Assembly (NCBI GenBank): GCA_051870755.1
Contig: JBJECE010000014.1
Location: 1 to 60,524 of the forward strand
Reading direction: 5' to 3'
From: W0P28-013 sp051870755
Lineage (GTDB): Bacteria; Bacteroidota; Bacteroidia; Bacteroidales; Paludibacteraceae
DNA: 60,524 bases
Below, in pieces: positions 24,829 through 32,398 of this stretch. The notes beneath the pieces were generated by a model. That model was not told where the DNA came from. It searched no databases and saw only the letters and a program-made list of their open reading frames with translations. Position 1 is the stretch's first letter, and the number at the start of each line of letters is the position of its first letter. The translations under genes and the position numbers were made by a program.

Positions 24829-25857
24829 TCAATCCAGCCCTTTCTCGTGCAACCACTTCGACAGGTGGTCCGCCACCTCCACGTTGTTCAGGTCGGAGAA
24901 AGGGAAGTGCGTGTTGCCGTACAGCCCTATCTCAGGCAGGTGGATGACCGTGGCATCGCCGCCGTGTTCGTTAAGCAGAGCCGCCCACTTGCGCATAAGG
25001 TGCAGGCGGCGCGTCCACTCGTAGAGTTCGGGACGTTCGTCCGTTTCGGGCAGGTTGTCACCGTAATAGACTATGATGGGAATTGTCGTGTATTTCAGGA
25101 AGTCGGACATCGTGACTTCGATTCCTTCCGTTTTCTTCGATAGGGTCAGCATCTTGCCTTCTTCGGGCACTTGTCCTTTGGGAAAGGGGATGCCGCCTCC
25201 CGGTTCATAGGAAACAATCGCCTTGATATTGTCGGTTTTGAGCAACGTGCGCCAGCCCACCGGTCCTCCTTGCGAATGGGTAATAAATATCGCCGGACCT
25301 GTCTTATTGAACAATGCGGCATAGGCATCGGAATATACCTCGAAATCGACCGAACCGACATTGGGGGTCATCTGACGAAAATATTGGTTAAGTGCCTCCT
25401 TGTCACGACTGAACTGCACTCCGTCGAAATAGTCAGGCCAAACACCTACACGGAAACGGTTGAACCACGTTTCTTCATCAAATGTCGGGGTAATGGTAAC
25501 GGATTCCGTGCTGCGCCCGGCATTGCCACGGCGAGGCTGATCGACAAGGTATGTCGAAAATCCACGTCGTAGAAAGATATTTTGGAATCCATCCCGTCCA
25601 TCGGGAGTGGTTTTCCATGTCTTAGAGAACTGCCCCACTCCGTGGGCGAATACGAGCGGATATTTCCGCGCATCCACGGGCTTTTGGTAAAACACATAGG
25701 CGTGGTCACCGTGGAAGGTATGCTCCGCCGAATCTTTCAGCACCGTACCGCCCACGGCAAAACTGCCCTGTTCGGCTATTTTCAACACATTATTATCATT
25801 GGAACACGAGGCTAATAGCAATGCCGCACCCATACACATTATAATTATCTTTTTCAT
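24829..25857 (-). CDS. Lipoprotein alpha/beta hydrolase
   Basis: The 342-residue protein begins MKKIIIMCMGAALLLASCSND, a lipoprotein signal with lipobox LASC, so it is probably attached to the outer membrane or periplasmic face. The alpha/beta hydrolase core shows PLVFAHGVGQFSKTW (oxyanion region) and the nucleophile elbow ITHSQGGPVGW with Ser in SxGG context. A late His (NTHFPFSDL) may complete the triad. The start at 25857 gives the signal peptide; the frame's upstream 16 codons do not fit. It lies 13 bases after the aldo-keto reductase gene and is probably cotranscribed with it. The substrate is unknown. Confidence 0.82.
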   Translation of the reverse strand: MKKIIIMCMGAALLLASCSNDNNVLKIAEQGSFAVGGTVLKDSAEHTFHGDHAYVFYQKPVDARKYPLVFAHGVGQFSKTWKTTPDGRDGFQNIFLRRGFSTYLVDQPRRGNAGRSTESVTITPTFDEETWFNRFRVGVWPDYFDGVQFSRDKEALNQYFRQMTPNVGSVDFEVYSDAYAALFNKTGPAIFITHSQGGPVGWRTLLKTDNIKAIVSYEPGGGIPFPKGQVPEEGKMLTLSKKTEGIEVTMSDFLKYTTIPIIVYYGDNLPETDERPELYEWTRRLHLMRKWAALLNEHGGDATVIHLPEIGLYGNTHFPFSDLNNVEVADHLSKWLHEKGLD

Positions 25858-25870
25858 AACTGACAGCGGT

Positions 25871-27052
25871 TTATTTTTGTATTTTCGATTCCTGCAAAGC
25901 GTCATAACGGCTGCCCGTCACGGGGATGGCGGCTACAGCATTCTCTATCTCCGTCATTTCCTCTGCCGTGAAGCGGATGTCGCAAGCCCGCAGGTTTTCT
26001 TCCAAATGGGAGAGTTTTGTGGTTCCGGGGATGGGGACGATGAACGGACGCTTATTCATCAACCATGCCAAGGCAACCTGTGCCGCAGTGATGCCCCTTG
26101 TCCTGCCGAAAGCATTGAGTACTTCGACTATACGGGTGTTGGCTCTGATTGCCTCGGGCTGGAAACGTGGCAAAGTCTGACGGTTGTCGTTCGTTGCGTC
26201 GAACTGCGTGTATTCGTTGATTGCTCCGGTAAGGAATCCGCGGTTCAGCGGACTGTAAGGCACGAAACCGATACCTAATTCCTCGCACACGGCAAGCACA
26301 CCGTTCTCCTCCACCGTGCGGTGCATGAAATGATATTCGCTTTGAATTGCCGTCACGGGGCAGACGCGGTGGGCACGGCGGATGGTGTCGGTATTTACCT
26401 CGCACATTCCCCAGTGCAGGATTTTTCCCTCTTTAATCAGTTCCGCGCATGTTTCCGCCACCACCTCGATGGGTGTGTCCGGGTCGCTGCGGTGCTGGTA
26501 GAACATGCCGAGTGTCTCCACGCCGAGGTTGCGTAATGAGTTCTCGCACACGCGGCGGATGTTTGCCGGAGTGCTGTCCTCCTCGGTCTTTACCTGTACG
26601 CCGTTCACGAACTTGTGTCCGAACTTGGAGGACACGAATACACGGTCGGTATAGCCTTTCAACGCCTTGCCTGTCAGAATCTCGTTTCTGTGATAGCCAT
26701 AGCTCTCGGCGGTATCGAAGAGCGTAACGCCCCGTTCGATGGCTTCATGCACCAACCGTATGCAGGCGGCTTCGTCGGGCGACTGGCTGCGGTGGTGGTT
26801 CAACCCCATGCAGCCGAAACCCATAGCCGATACGCGGAATGCCGCCGTGCCGCTGCCCAACGTCCGCTGTTCCCTTACAGCTGCCATGCCTGTCGGGATG
26901 TCCTTCACTGTCTGTCCTTGTCCTGTCAAAACCTTTTCCGCCGCCGTTGCCTTTTCAAGCACGGGATTGACGCACAAGGCCGCACCTAATAATCCTGCCC
27001 TTTTCAAAAATCCGCGACGGCTGATGCCGTCATTGTTATGCTCCTGTCTCAT
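25871..27052 (-). CDS. Aldo-keto reductase with Tat-type signal
   Basis: A 393-residue protein. SRRGFLKRAGLLGAALCV near the N-terminus is a twin-arginine signal, so the enzyme is likely exported folded. The TIM-barrel aldo-keto reductase domain starts around residue 50. The tetrad can be read as Asp in LFDTAESYG, Tyr in the same block, Lys in VSSKFGHK and His in YQHRSDPD. The late TAAQVALAWLMNKRPFIVPIPGTTKLSHLEENL segment binds NADP(H). The ATG at 27052 follows a -7 box. Such reductases act on carbonyl compounds; the natural substrate is unknown. Confidence 0.87.
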   Translation of the reverse strand: MRQEHNNDGISRRGFLKRAGLLGAALCVNPVLEKATAAEKVLTGQGQTVKDIPTGMAAVREQRTLGSGTAAFRVSAMGFGCMGLNHHRSQSPDEAACIRLVHEAIERGVTLFDTAESYGYHRNEILTGKALKGYTDRVFVSSKFGHKFVNGVQVKTEEDSTPANIRRVCENSLRNLGVETLGMFYQHRSDPDTPIEVVAETCAELIKEGKILHWGMCEVNTDTIRRAHRVCPVTAIQSEYHFMHRTVEENGVLAVCEELGIGFVPYSPLNRGFLTGAINEYTQFDATNDNRQTLPRFQPEAIRANTRIVEVLNAFGRTRGITAAQVALAWLMNKRPFIVPIPGTTKLSHLEENLRACDIRFTAEEMTEIENAVAAIPVTGSRYDALQESKIQK

Positions 27053-27085
27053 TATATTATTTTTTACTTGGTTATTTATCTGCTG

Positions 27086-27093
27086 CAAAGTTA
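27086..27093 (-). promoter_or_regulatory. -7 box for aldo-keto reductase and lipoprotein hydrolase genes
   Basis: TAACTTTG on the minus strand, 34 bases upstream of the reductase ATG. The pair may therefore also be transcribed independently of the gene upstream. Confidence 0.6.
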
Positions 27094-27155
27094 CTTGGAT
27101 TCCTATAATTGCTATTTGTTTACAGGATCAAACAACTTTGTTATAAAGTTCATTT

Positions 27156-28748
27156 CTATCTTAGATGTTCCGAAAAGAACTCCGTCAACTTGTCGAACGG
27201 TATCTTATCCGTTTGGTCGTACAAGTCCACATGATTGGCACTGGGTACGATATACAACTCTTTCGGCTCGTTTGCCTGCTTGTAGGCATCCTCGCTGAAA
27301 TAGCGCGAGTGGGCATTCTCTCCGGCAATAAACAGCACGGGGCGCGGCGATATTTCCTTGATTTGGGCGAACGGATAGAAGTTGGTCAGTGCCGCCTGGC
27401 TCGTGAAGCGTGTACCTAGGTAACGGGGATGCTGTCCGCGTTGCGGATTGCGGTAGTAGTCGAAGAACTCTCGTTGCACGGCATTGGCATTCTCCGGTAG
27501 TTGTTCCGGCGTGCCGAAACGGATGCGTGCTTCCGCTCCCTCTGCTTCACGCCAACGTTGGGCGGCTACCTCTGCAAACATCGCTTTCCGCTGCTCGTCG
27601 GTCATGCTATCGCCAAGACCGTTGCGCGTTGCACGTCCCATGTCGTACATGCTGACTGTTACCAACGCCTTGATACGCGGGTCAATGGAGGCGGCGCAGA
27701 CCGAAAAGCCTCCGCTTCCGCAAATGCCTATGACACCGATGCGCTCCCTGTCGACAAACGGCTGTATGCCGAGCCAGTCCACCGAGGCACTGAAATCCTC
27801 CACCAATGCATCGGGCGATACGGCATGACGGGGCATACCACTGCTCTCTCCCTGATAGGATGCGTCGAATGCCAGTGTCACGAAACCCCGTGCAGCCATT
27901 TCCTGTGCGTACAATCCGGCACACTGCTCCTTGACCGCTCCATAGGGATGCCCAACGATGATGGCTGGATGCTTCACTGTCTCGTCCATGCAGACGGGCA
28001 TGTAGAGATCTGCGCATATCCTTATATTATAACGGTTCAGATAGAACACTTTGCGCACTGTCACGCGACTGTCGGCTGCAAAGGTCTTAGGCGGTTCGGG
28101 TTTCCACTCCGAAGAACGCACAAGGGTTATCGCCTCGTCTATTTGTGCGTCAGTCAGACCATTGTGTTTGCCGTGAGCAATGTGGGTTTTCAGTTCGTTC
28201 TCCACACCGTCCATCGCAGCAAGCGAGGCGATGGTTGCCAGCTCGCGCGTCTTCCAGTCGAGGTTGTCACGCCCGAAGATGTCGCCGAACAGATGTGCTT
28301 TAAGGAATTGGTCGAGAGCAGGGGCAAACGCCAACACCGCGCCCCGTGCATCACGCCCGAACAGCTTGCGCTGATTGGCAGCTCCGTAATCTACTCCCCG
28401 GCTTACTTCCTGCGAGGCGGCCAATGCGCCCTCGGCATCCTCCATGCCCTGCGCCTTGCGCTGTTCCAATACTTCCATTAACGTGACCAGCGCACCCATG
28501 CTACGCGGAAATCCGGCGTATGCGTAAAGTTGCACAAGCACCTCCTTGATTTCGTTCACGGTCAGCCCGGCATCCAGTCCGGCTGTCAATGCCACAGCCA
28601 ACCCATCCTTATCGCCTTTGGCGGCACTGCCGCTGATGGCTGCAATCTGTCTTTCCTGTAAACTCAACATACTTTCCGTGTTTTGTGCTTGCGCCGTTAT
28701 CATATAAAACAGGCACAATGCCATGAATAATAATGTTTTCGTTCTCAT
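27156..28748 (-). CDS. Carboxymuconolactone decarboxylase-alpha/beta hydrolase fusion
   Basis: The 530-residue product has a signal peptide (TLLFMALCLFYMITAQAQN) and two carboxymuconolactone-decarboxylase-like repeats at about 30-110 and 125-205 (the second with FGRDNLDWKTRELATIASLA). From about 225 it has an alpha/beta hydrolase domain of the dienelactone-hydrolase-related type. The elbow reads IGICGSGGFSV, with adjacent Cys and Ser, so the nucleophile is not certain. CMD domains occur in ring-fission enzymes and in AhpD-like peroxidases; the first repeats lack an obvious CxxC. The gene is divergent from the AraC regulator and leads the cluster. Export suggests action in the periplasm. Confidence 0.85.
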   Translation of the reverse strand: MRTKTLLFMALCLFYMITAQAQNTESMLSLQERQIAAISGSAAKGDKDGLAVALTAGLDAGLTVNEIKEVLVQLYAYAGFPRSMGALVTLMEVLEQRKAQGMEDAEGALAASQEVSRGVDYGAANQRKLFGRDARGAVLAFAPALDQFLKAHLFGDIFGRDNLDWKTRELATIASLAAMDGVENELKTHIAHGKHNGLTDAQIDEAITLVRSSEWKPEPPKTFAADSRVTVRKVFYLNRYNIRICADLYMPVCMDETVKHPAIIVGHPYGAVKEQCAGLYAQEMAARGFVTLAFDASYQGESSGMPRHAVSPDALVEDFSASVDWLGIQPFVDRERIGVIGICGSGGFSVCAASIDPRIKALVTVSMYDMGRATRNGLGDSMTDEQRKAMFAEVAAQRWREAEGAEARIRFGTPEQLPENANAVQREFFDYYRNPQRGQHPRYLGTRFTSQAALTNFYPFAQIKEISPRPVLFIAGENAHSRYFSEDAYKQANEPKELYIVPSANHVDLYDQTDKIPFDKLTEFFSEHLR

Positions 28749-28790
28749 TCTGTTTGTCTGTTAAATTGTTATGAATTATTTTTCTACCTG

Positions 28791-28798
28791 CAAAGTTA
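28791..28798 (-). promoter_or_regulatory. -7 box for the CMD-hydrolase fusion gene
   Basis: TAACTTTG on the minus strand, 43 bases upstream of the ATG at 28748. Confidence 0.6.
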
Positions 28799-29041
28799 CA
28801 GTGGTTTTCCTCTGATGCTTAGACCTCAACCACAGATAGAATTATCAAATTCATCGTTTTTGAACCCAGGCAAGCCATCTTCCTGTGGAAATGATAAAAC
28901 ATCCTGTGATTCAGGTCATGCCATTTCGTGTAAAACCGGTTATCTTTGCATCCGTACAATATACATGGATAAATACCGTTATAAAGTACAGTATATCAGA
29001 ATAACTACTATCTTTTGATAAGATAGGCTGCATTTCGGAAT

Positions 29042-29067
29042 AACTTTTTCATGCAAGCATGAAAGTT
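29042..29067. promoter_or_regulatory. Palindromic element in the -33 region of the AraC gene
   Basis: AACTTT-TT-CATGC at 29042-29054 faces GCATGAAAGTT at 29057-29067. It ends 17 bases before the -7 box, where an autoregulatory operator could lie. Confidence 0.4.
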
Positions 29068-29084
29068 CTTCACTCAATTTGCAC

Positions 29085-29092
29085 TATCTTTG
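29085..29092 (+). promoter_or_regulatory. -7 box for the AraC regulator gene
   Basis: TATCTTTG lies 22 bases before ATG 29114. It excludes the in-frame TTG at 29090 as a start. Confidence 0.6.
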
Positions 29093-29113
29093 CAAAGAAA
29101 CAGAAGTGATTAT

Positions 29114-30028
29114 ATGATGGAAGATATAATGAGAATCGACACGGTGGAACAATATAACGACTATTTTGGAGTGGAAACATTACACCCTTTGGTCACAGTC
29201 ATTGACGGAAGCAAGGGTAAACCTCTGCGCTTCTGCAAGAAGTTGTATAACATTTATGCAATACTTCTGAAAGATGGCGAATGTGGTAATCTGAAATATG
29301 GTAGGAGCCTGTACGATTACCAACGCGGGACGATGCTGTTCCTTGCCCCCGGACAAGTGATGGGGTCTGAAGATGACGGACTTCTCCACCAACCCGAAGG
29401 GTGGGTACTCGCTTTTCATCCGGAATTGCTTCGCGGTACGCCTCTCGCACAGATAATGAAGGACTATTCTTATTTCTCATACAATGCCAATGAAGCCCTC
29501 CATTTGTCGGAGCAGGAACGCAGAACCGTCATAGAATGTTTGGAAAGCGTTGCTGAGGAATTGCGCCATCCCATCGACAAGTACAGCCGTTCGCTCATAA
29601 TCGATACCATCAAATTGTTTCTTGACCGTTGCATCCGCTTCTACGACCGCCAGTTCATTACTCGCGAAAATATAAACAGCGACCTACTCGCACGCTTTGA
29701 GTCATTACTCGACAATTATTACGATTCACACCGACCTATAACGGAAGGTATTCCAACTGTACAGTATTGCGCCGACAAACTCTGCCTTTCCACCAATTAT
29801 TTCAGCGATTTGGTGAAGAAAGAAACCGGGCAGTCTGCCATAAAGCACATTCAGCAAAAGATGTTGGATATTGCAAAAGAGCGCATCCTTGACACAAGCA
29901 AAAGCCTCAGCCGTATTTCGGACGAAATGGGATTCCAATATCCGCAACACTTCACACGGTGGTTCAAGAAGATGGAGGGATGTACGCCTAATGAATACCG
30001 CAGTAGTATAGGTCAGGCGGCAAGTTGA
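29114..30028 (+). CDS. AraC-family transcriptional regulator
   Basis: The protein has 304 residues. The N-terminal 190 residues form a ligand-sensing cupin-like domain (KLYNIYAILLKDGECGNLKYG, LFLAPGQVMG). The C-terminal 100 residues carry the two helix-turn-helix motifs: YCADKLCLSTNYFSDLVKKE and SRISDEMGFQYPQHFTRWFKK, ending with the usual P-NEYR. Two adjacent Met codons open the frame; ATG 29117 is equally possible. Its divergent position suggests that it controls the hydrolase/reductase genes from the shared intergenic region in response to an unknown small molecule. Confidence 0.88.
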   Translation: MMEDIMRIDTVEQYNDYFGVETLHPLVTVIDGSKGKPLRFCKKLYNIYAILLKDGECGNLKYGRSLYDYQRGTMLFLAPGQVMGSEDDGLLHQPEGWVLAFHPELLRGTPLAQIMKDYSYFSYNANEALHLSEQERRTVIECLESVAEELRHPIDKYSRSLIIDTIKLFLDRCIRFYDRQFITRENINSDLLARFESLLDNYYDSHRPITEGIPTVQYCADKLCLSTNYFSDLVKKETGQSAIKHIQQKMLDIAKERILDTSKSLSRISDEMGFQYPQHFTRWFKKMEGCTPNEYRSSIGQAAS

Positions 30029-30044
30029 TTATATATAAAAATGT

Positions 30045-30086
30045 CCCACAAACAGATTTGTAGTAGGATGCAAATCCGTTTGTGGG
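30045..30086. terminator. Long hairpin downstream of the AraC gene
   Basis: CCCACAAACAGATTTG (30045-30060) pairs with 30071-30086 over 16 positions with one mismatch and a 10-base loop. It sits 17 bases after the AraC stop. It lacks a long T-run, so a terminator role is likely but not certain. Confidence 0.5.
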
Positions 30087-30160
30087 GCAGCCAGTATATT
30101 CTTCCTGTTAAACCATGCTTGGGGCATACCGTATGTCTCTTTATAGACCTTTGGATTTCA

Positions 30161-30590
30161 TTATATTTTTATTCCTTTTGGTCGATTTTCATCTTTCGCA
30201 TATAATCCCGGTCGCCCGATAATGATATGGTCGGCAATGAAATTCCCCGCCGGACTGCGTTCATTCGCTGGACTGCGTATCTGCGGAGCTTCTCCATTGT
30301 GTTGTGAGGACACGTTTTGTACTCCTTCCGCTATCGGCTTGACTTCCTGCCCGTCTATCACCGCCTTGCGTGCCTTGTCGGTCTTACACTCCTGAATGAA
30401 ACGCACTTCGCTTGCCGGTATGCCGTAGTCCTCCGTCAGCTTGCGTTTTATCTCGCTGTACACATACCAGCCGTCGCCCGGCTGGTATGTACCCAAATCA
30501 GAGAATACGAACTGCGTTCCCTTGTGCGCATCGTATTTGTGGTAATACTCCGCTATCATTTTGGCGCAGTGGCTCGCCTTGTTGTCAGGT
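30161..30590 (-). pseudogene. Remnant of a conjugative-element helicase/methylase gene
   Basis: In the minus-strand frame, residues from PDNKASHCAKMIAEYYHKYD through GTQFVFSDLGTYQPGDGWYVY to ASEVRFIQECKTDKARKAVIDG strongly resemble the C-terminal helicase part of the very large SNF2/N6-methylase proteins of Bacteroides conjugative transposons. There the next block is a GSTSMLGTGVNAQ motif. Here the homology ends at KAVIDG, and a short unrelated tail ending in DHIIIGRPGLYAKDENRPKG runs to the stop at 30161; that tail faintly recalls RadC. Upstream of about 30590 the frame is antisense to a permease fragment. It is a doubly truncated, inactive relic. Confidence 0.7.
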
Positions 30591-30755
30591 GTGGTAGGCG
30601 TGAGCAACATCATGTTGGTAACGGTGCGCGAACGTACGCAGGAGATTGGTGTGCGCCGTGCGCTGGGTGCGTCGCCGTGGGTCATCATCAAGCAGGTGAT
30701 GAGCGAAAGCCTTGTGCTAACCACGTTGGCCGGTGTGTGCGGGTTGGTGTGTGCG
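30585..30755 (+). pseudogene. Fragment of a MacB/FtsX-type ABC permease
   Basis: About 55 codons on the plus strand (GVVGVSNIMLVTVRERTQEI, then GVRRALGASPWVIIKQVMSE, then SLVLTTLAGVCGLV) match the C-terminal FtsX domain of MacB-like permeases, just before the last two membrane helices. The match begins abruptly at the helicase relic and ends near 30755. After that the frame reads unrelated sequence (AHKKSVVLHKCFIW). There is no start, no N-terminal part and no C-terminal helices, so it is a gene scrap trapped between two breakpoints. Codon use here is like the core genes. Confidence 0.75.
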
Positions 30756-30790
30756 CATAAAAAGAGCGTGGTGCTTCATAAATGCTTTAT

Positions 30791-30920
30791 TTGGATTGTT
30801 GCGGTTCTGGACTACCTAATCTGCCAAATTCACGAATGAAAGCCCACGCGATAACGTGAGTTATTATCAAGCCTCATTCTCGGCAGATTCATTGAAATTG
30901 TCCAGATTTCAACAATCCAA
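30791..30920. repeat. 130-base imperfect palindrome of unknown type
   Basis: The arms pair in register. TTGGATTGTTG (30791-30801) pairs with CAACAATCCAA (30910-30920), CTGGA (30807-30811) with TCCAG (30901-30905), and AATCTGCC (30818-30825) with GGCAGATT (30882-30889). Inside these, GAATGA pairs with TCATTC around a central loop. Bulges are unequal on the two sides. Weaker similarity of the flanks may extend it to about 30760-30935. It could be a MITE-like element, a structured RNA or a folded recombination site. No coding frame is evident. Confidence 0.55.
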
Positions 30921-31073
30921 GTTTTGCTTATAACGCTATTTTCTATATGTCTGTTTCAAGATGCGCACACGAAAACGAGTTCGTGCTTCTATTCCATAGG
31001 CAAAAAATGTTTTTTTGTCGTTTGTTTTTGTTTTATCGTTGGCAAACGATACACATTTTTTGTGATACAAAAA

Positions 31074-31101
31074 AGTGGCAACCACAAAAATGGTCGCCAC
31101 T
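31074..31101 (-). terminator. Terminator of the TPR protein gene
   Basis: On the minus strand AGTGGC-ACCA pairs with TGGT-GCCACT (a single internal mismatch) and runs into six or seven Ts. It begins 28 bases beyond the TPR stop. Confidence 0.75.
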
Positions 31102-31128
31102 GTGTAGGTATTTTTTTAATACGCTGAT

Positions 31129-32373
31129 TTACAGTGCTTTCAGTTGCGCATTCACTTGGTCGTATTTGCTTTGATACGATTTGTCGGTGCGCAGCAGGCG
31201 GTAATAGACCGAACGCAAGGTGCGCAAGTTGTCGGCATCTTCAGGGTTGAGTTCGGCCGCTTTTTCAAAATACGGCAACGCCTCTTTGTAGGTTTCGAGC
31301 GCCTGTTTGTTGAATTCATCGGCTTTTTTCAAATCGCGCGTAGCCACTGCTTTGTCTTCGAGTGTGTAGGCGCGGTTGTACACCATGCGGCCTTTGTCGT
31401 TCAGGGCTTTCACGTTCGTCGGATCCAACTGCAATGCTTTTTCGTAAAAGCGTTCGGCCTCTTCGTTCCTATTCAGCGTTTCCATCACACTGCCTTTCAC
31501 GTCGTAATACTGTGCGTTGGTCGGGTCTTGTTCTATGGCTTTGTCCAAATAGGCAATACCCTCTTCTTCTTGTCCGTTGAAAATCATGAAGTTAATCAAA
31601 TTTCCGAGGAAGAAAAATTCGTTCGGGAAACGTTTGTAGCCATCTTCGAGCGTGCGCACATAGTTCAGGGTGTCGAAACGCTCTTTGTACAAGTCGCTCA
31701 GGTGCTGCATGATGTAAACCTCTTCGTAGCCTTTGTCTTTGATTTCTTCGAAAATCTCCAACGTCTTGTCGCTCTTGCCGTTACGCTCGTATGCCGTAGC
31801 GGTATAGTAGCGTATTTGGTAATAGACGGTGTCTTTGATAAACGGATTTTCGTCGGAAAACATTGCCAAATCGGGAATGCCGGTGTGCACTTCGAATGCG
31901 CGAATGGCTTTGTCGAACTCCCGATTGTTGTAGGCATTGATGCCATAGTTTACCAACACCATTTGCTGATAGTACTTTTGCATGGCTTTGCGTATGGCTT
32001 TTGCATACTTTGGTTTCACTTTGCCTTTGGCGTTCGGCTGTTGGTCTTTGTCGTAGGCCACCACATAGTAATCGTGCGATTTGATGGCGCTTTCGCCTTG
32101 CAAATCGGCATTTGCGGTGCCGCCCACCATCGATTTGTAGATGTCGTTATCGACAATTTTTTCGTACACCAATCCGGCCACATACCATGTGTCGGTCAGG
32201 TCTTTGGTGGTTTCGTCCTGCAACGCGGCTTCGATGGCGGTTTTTGCTCCTTCGAAGTCGGGTGCTTCCATGTTCATGGCTTTGTTTTTGGCCAACGACA
32301 CATTCTTTTTCTGAGCGGAGCCAGCAGCAACTACACCGAGTGCCAACATGGCAACAAGAACTAATTTTTTCAT
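31129..32373 (-). CDS. Periplasmic TPR-repeat protein
   Basis: This is a 414-residue protein with an N-terminal signal peptide (MKKLVLVAMLALGVVAAGSAQ). The rest is helical repeat sequence. Clear TPR units include AQYYDVKGSVMETLNRNEEAERFYEKALQLDPTN and the C-terminal EALPYFEKAAELNPEDADNL. Such exported TPR proteins scaffold protein complexes; no partner is evident. The start at 32373 gives a clean signal; an ATG four codons upstream (32385) is possible. It lies 25 bases downstream of gyrA and may be cotranscribed. Confidence 0.82.
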   Translation of the reverse strand: MKKLVLVAMLALGVVAAGSAQKKNVSLAKNKAMNMEAPDFEGAKTAIEAALQDETTKDLTDTWYVAGLVYEKIVDNDIYKSMVGGTANADLQGESAIKSHDYYVVAYDKDQQPNAKGKVKPKYAKAIRKAMQKYYQQMVLVNYGINAYNNREFDKAIRAFEVHTGIPDLAMFSDENPFIKDTVYYQIRYYTATAYERNGKSDKTLEIFEEIKDKGYEEVYIMQHLSDLYKERFDTLNYVRTLEDGYKRFPNEFFFLGNLINFMIFNGQEEEGIAYLDKAIEQDPTNAQYYDVKGSVMETLNRNEEAERFYEKALQLDPTNVKALNDKGRMVYNRAYTLEDKAVATRDLKKADEFNKQALETYKEALPYFEKAAELNPEDADNLRTLRSVYYRLLRTDKSYQSKYDQVNAQLKAL

Positions 32374-32398
32374 GATGTTACACATTTTTGGTTAGTGA

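Larger units (their letters stand above)
28749..29113. other. Divergent regulatory region between fusion gene and AraC gene
   Basis: This 365-base gap has promoters in both directions: TAACTTTG minus at 28791-28798, and TATCTTTG plus at 28941-28948 and 29085-29092. The first plus promoter is followed by a 17-codon frame from ATG 28964 (MDKYRYKVQY start) that ends at TGA, possibly a gene remnant or leader. A palindrome-like element lies at 29042-29067. Otherwise I see no gene. Confidence 0.55.

Noticed and set aside
28815..29018. 67-codon open frame between the fusion gene and the AraC gene
   Set aside because: It spans a promoter, starts without a signal and has no coding character. Only its last 17 codons follow a promoter.
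30317..30760. 147-codon plus-strand frame across the helicase relic
   Set aside because: Antisense to the relic; its translation matches nothing and is joined out of frame with the permease scrap.
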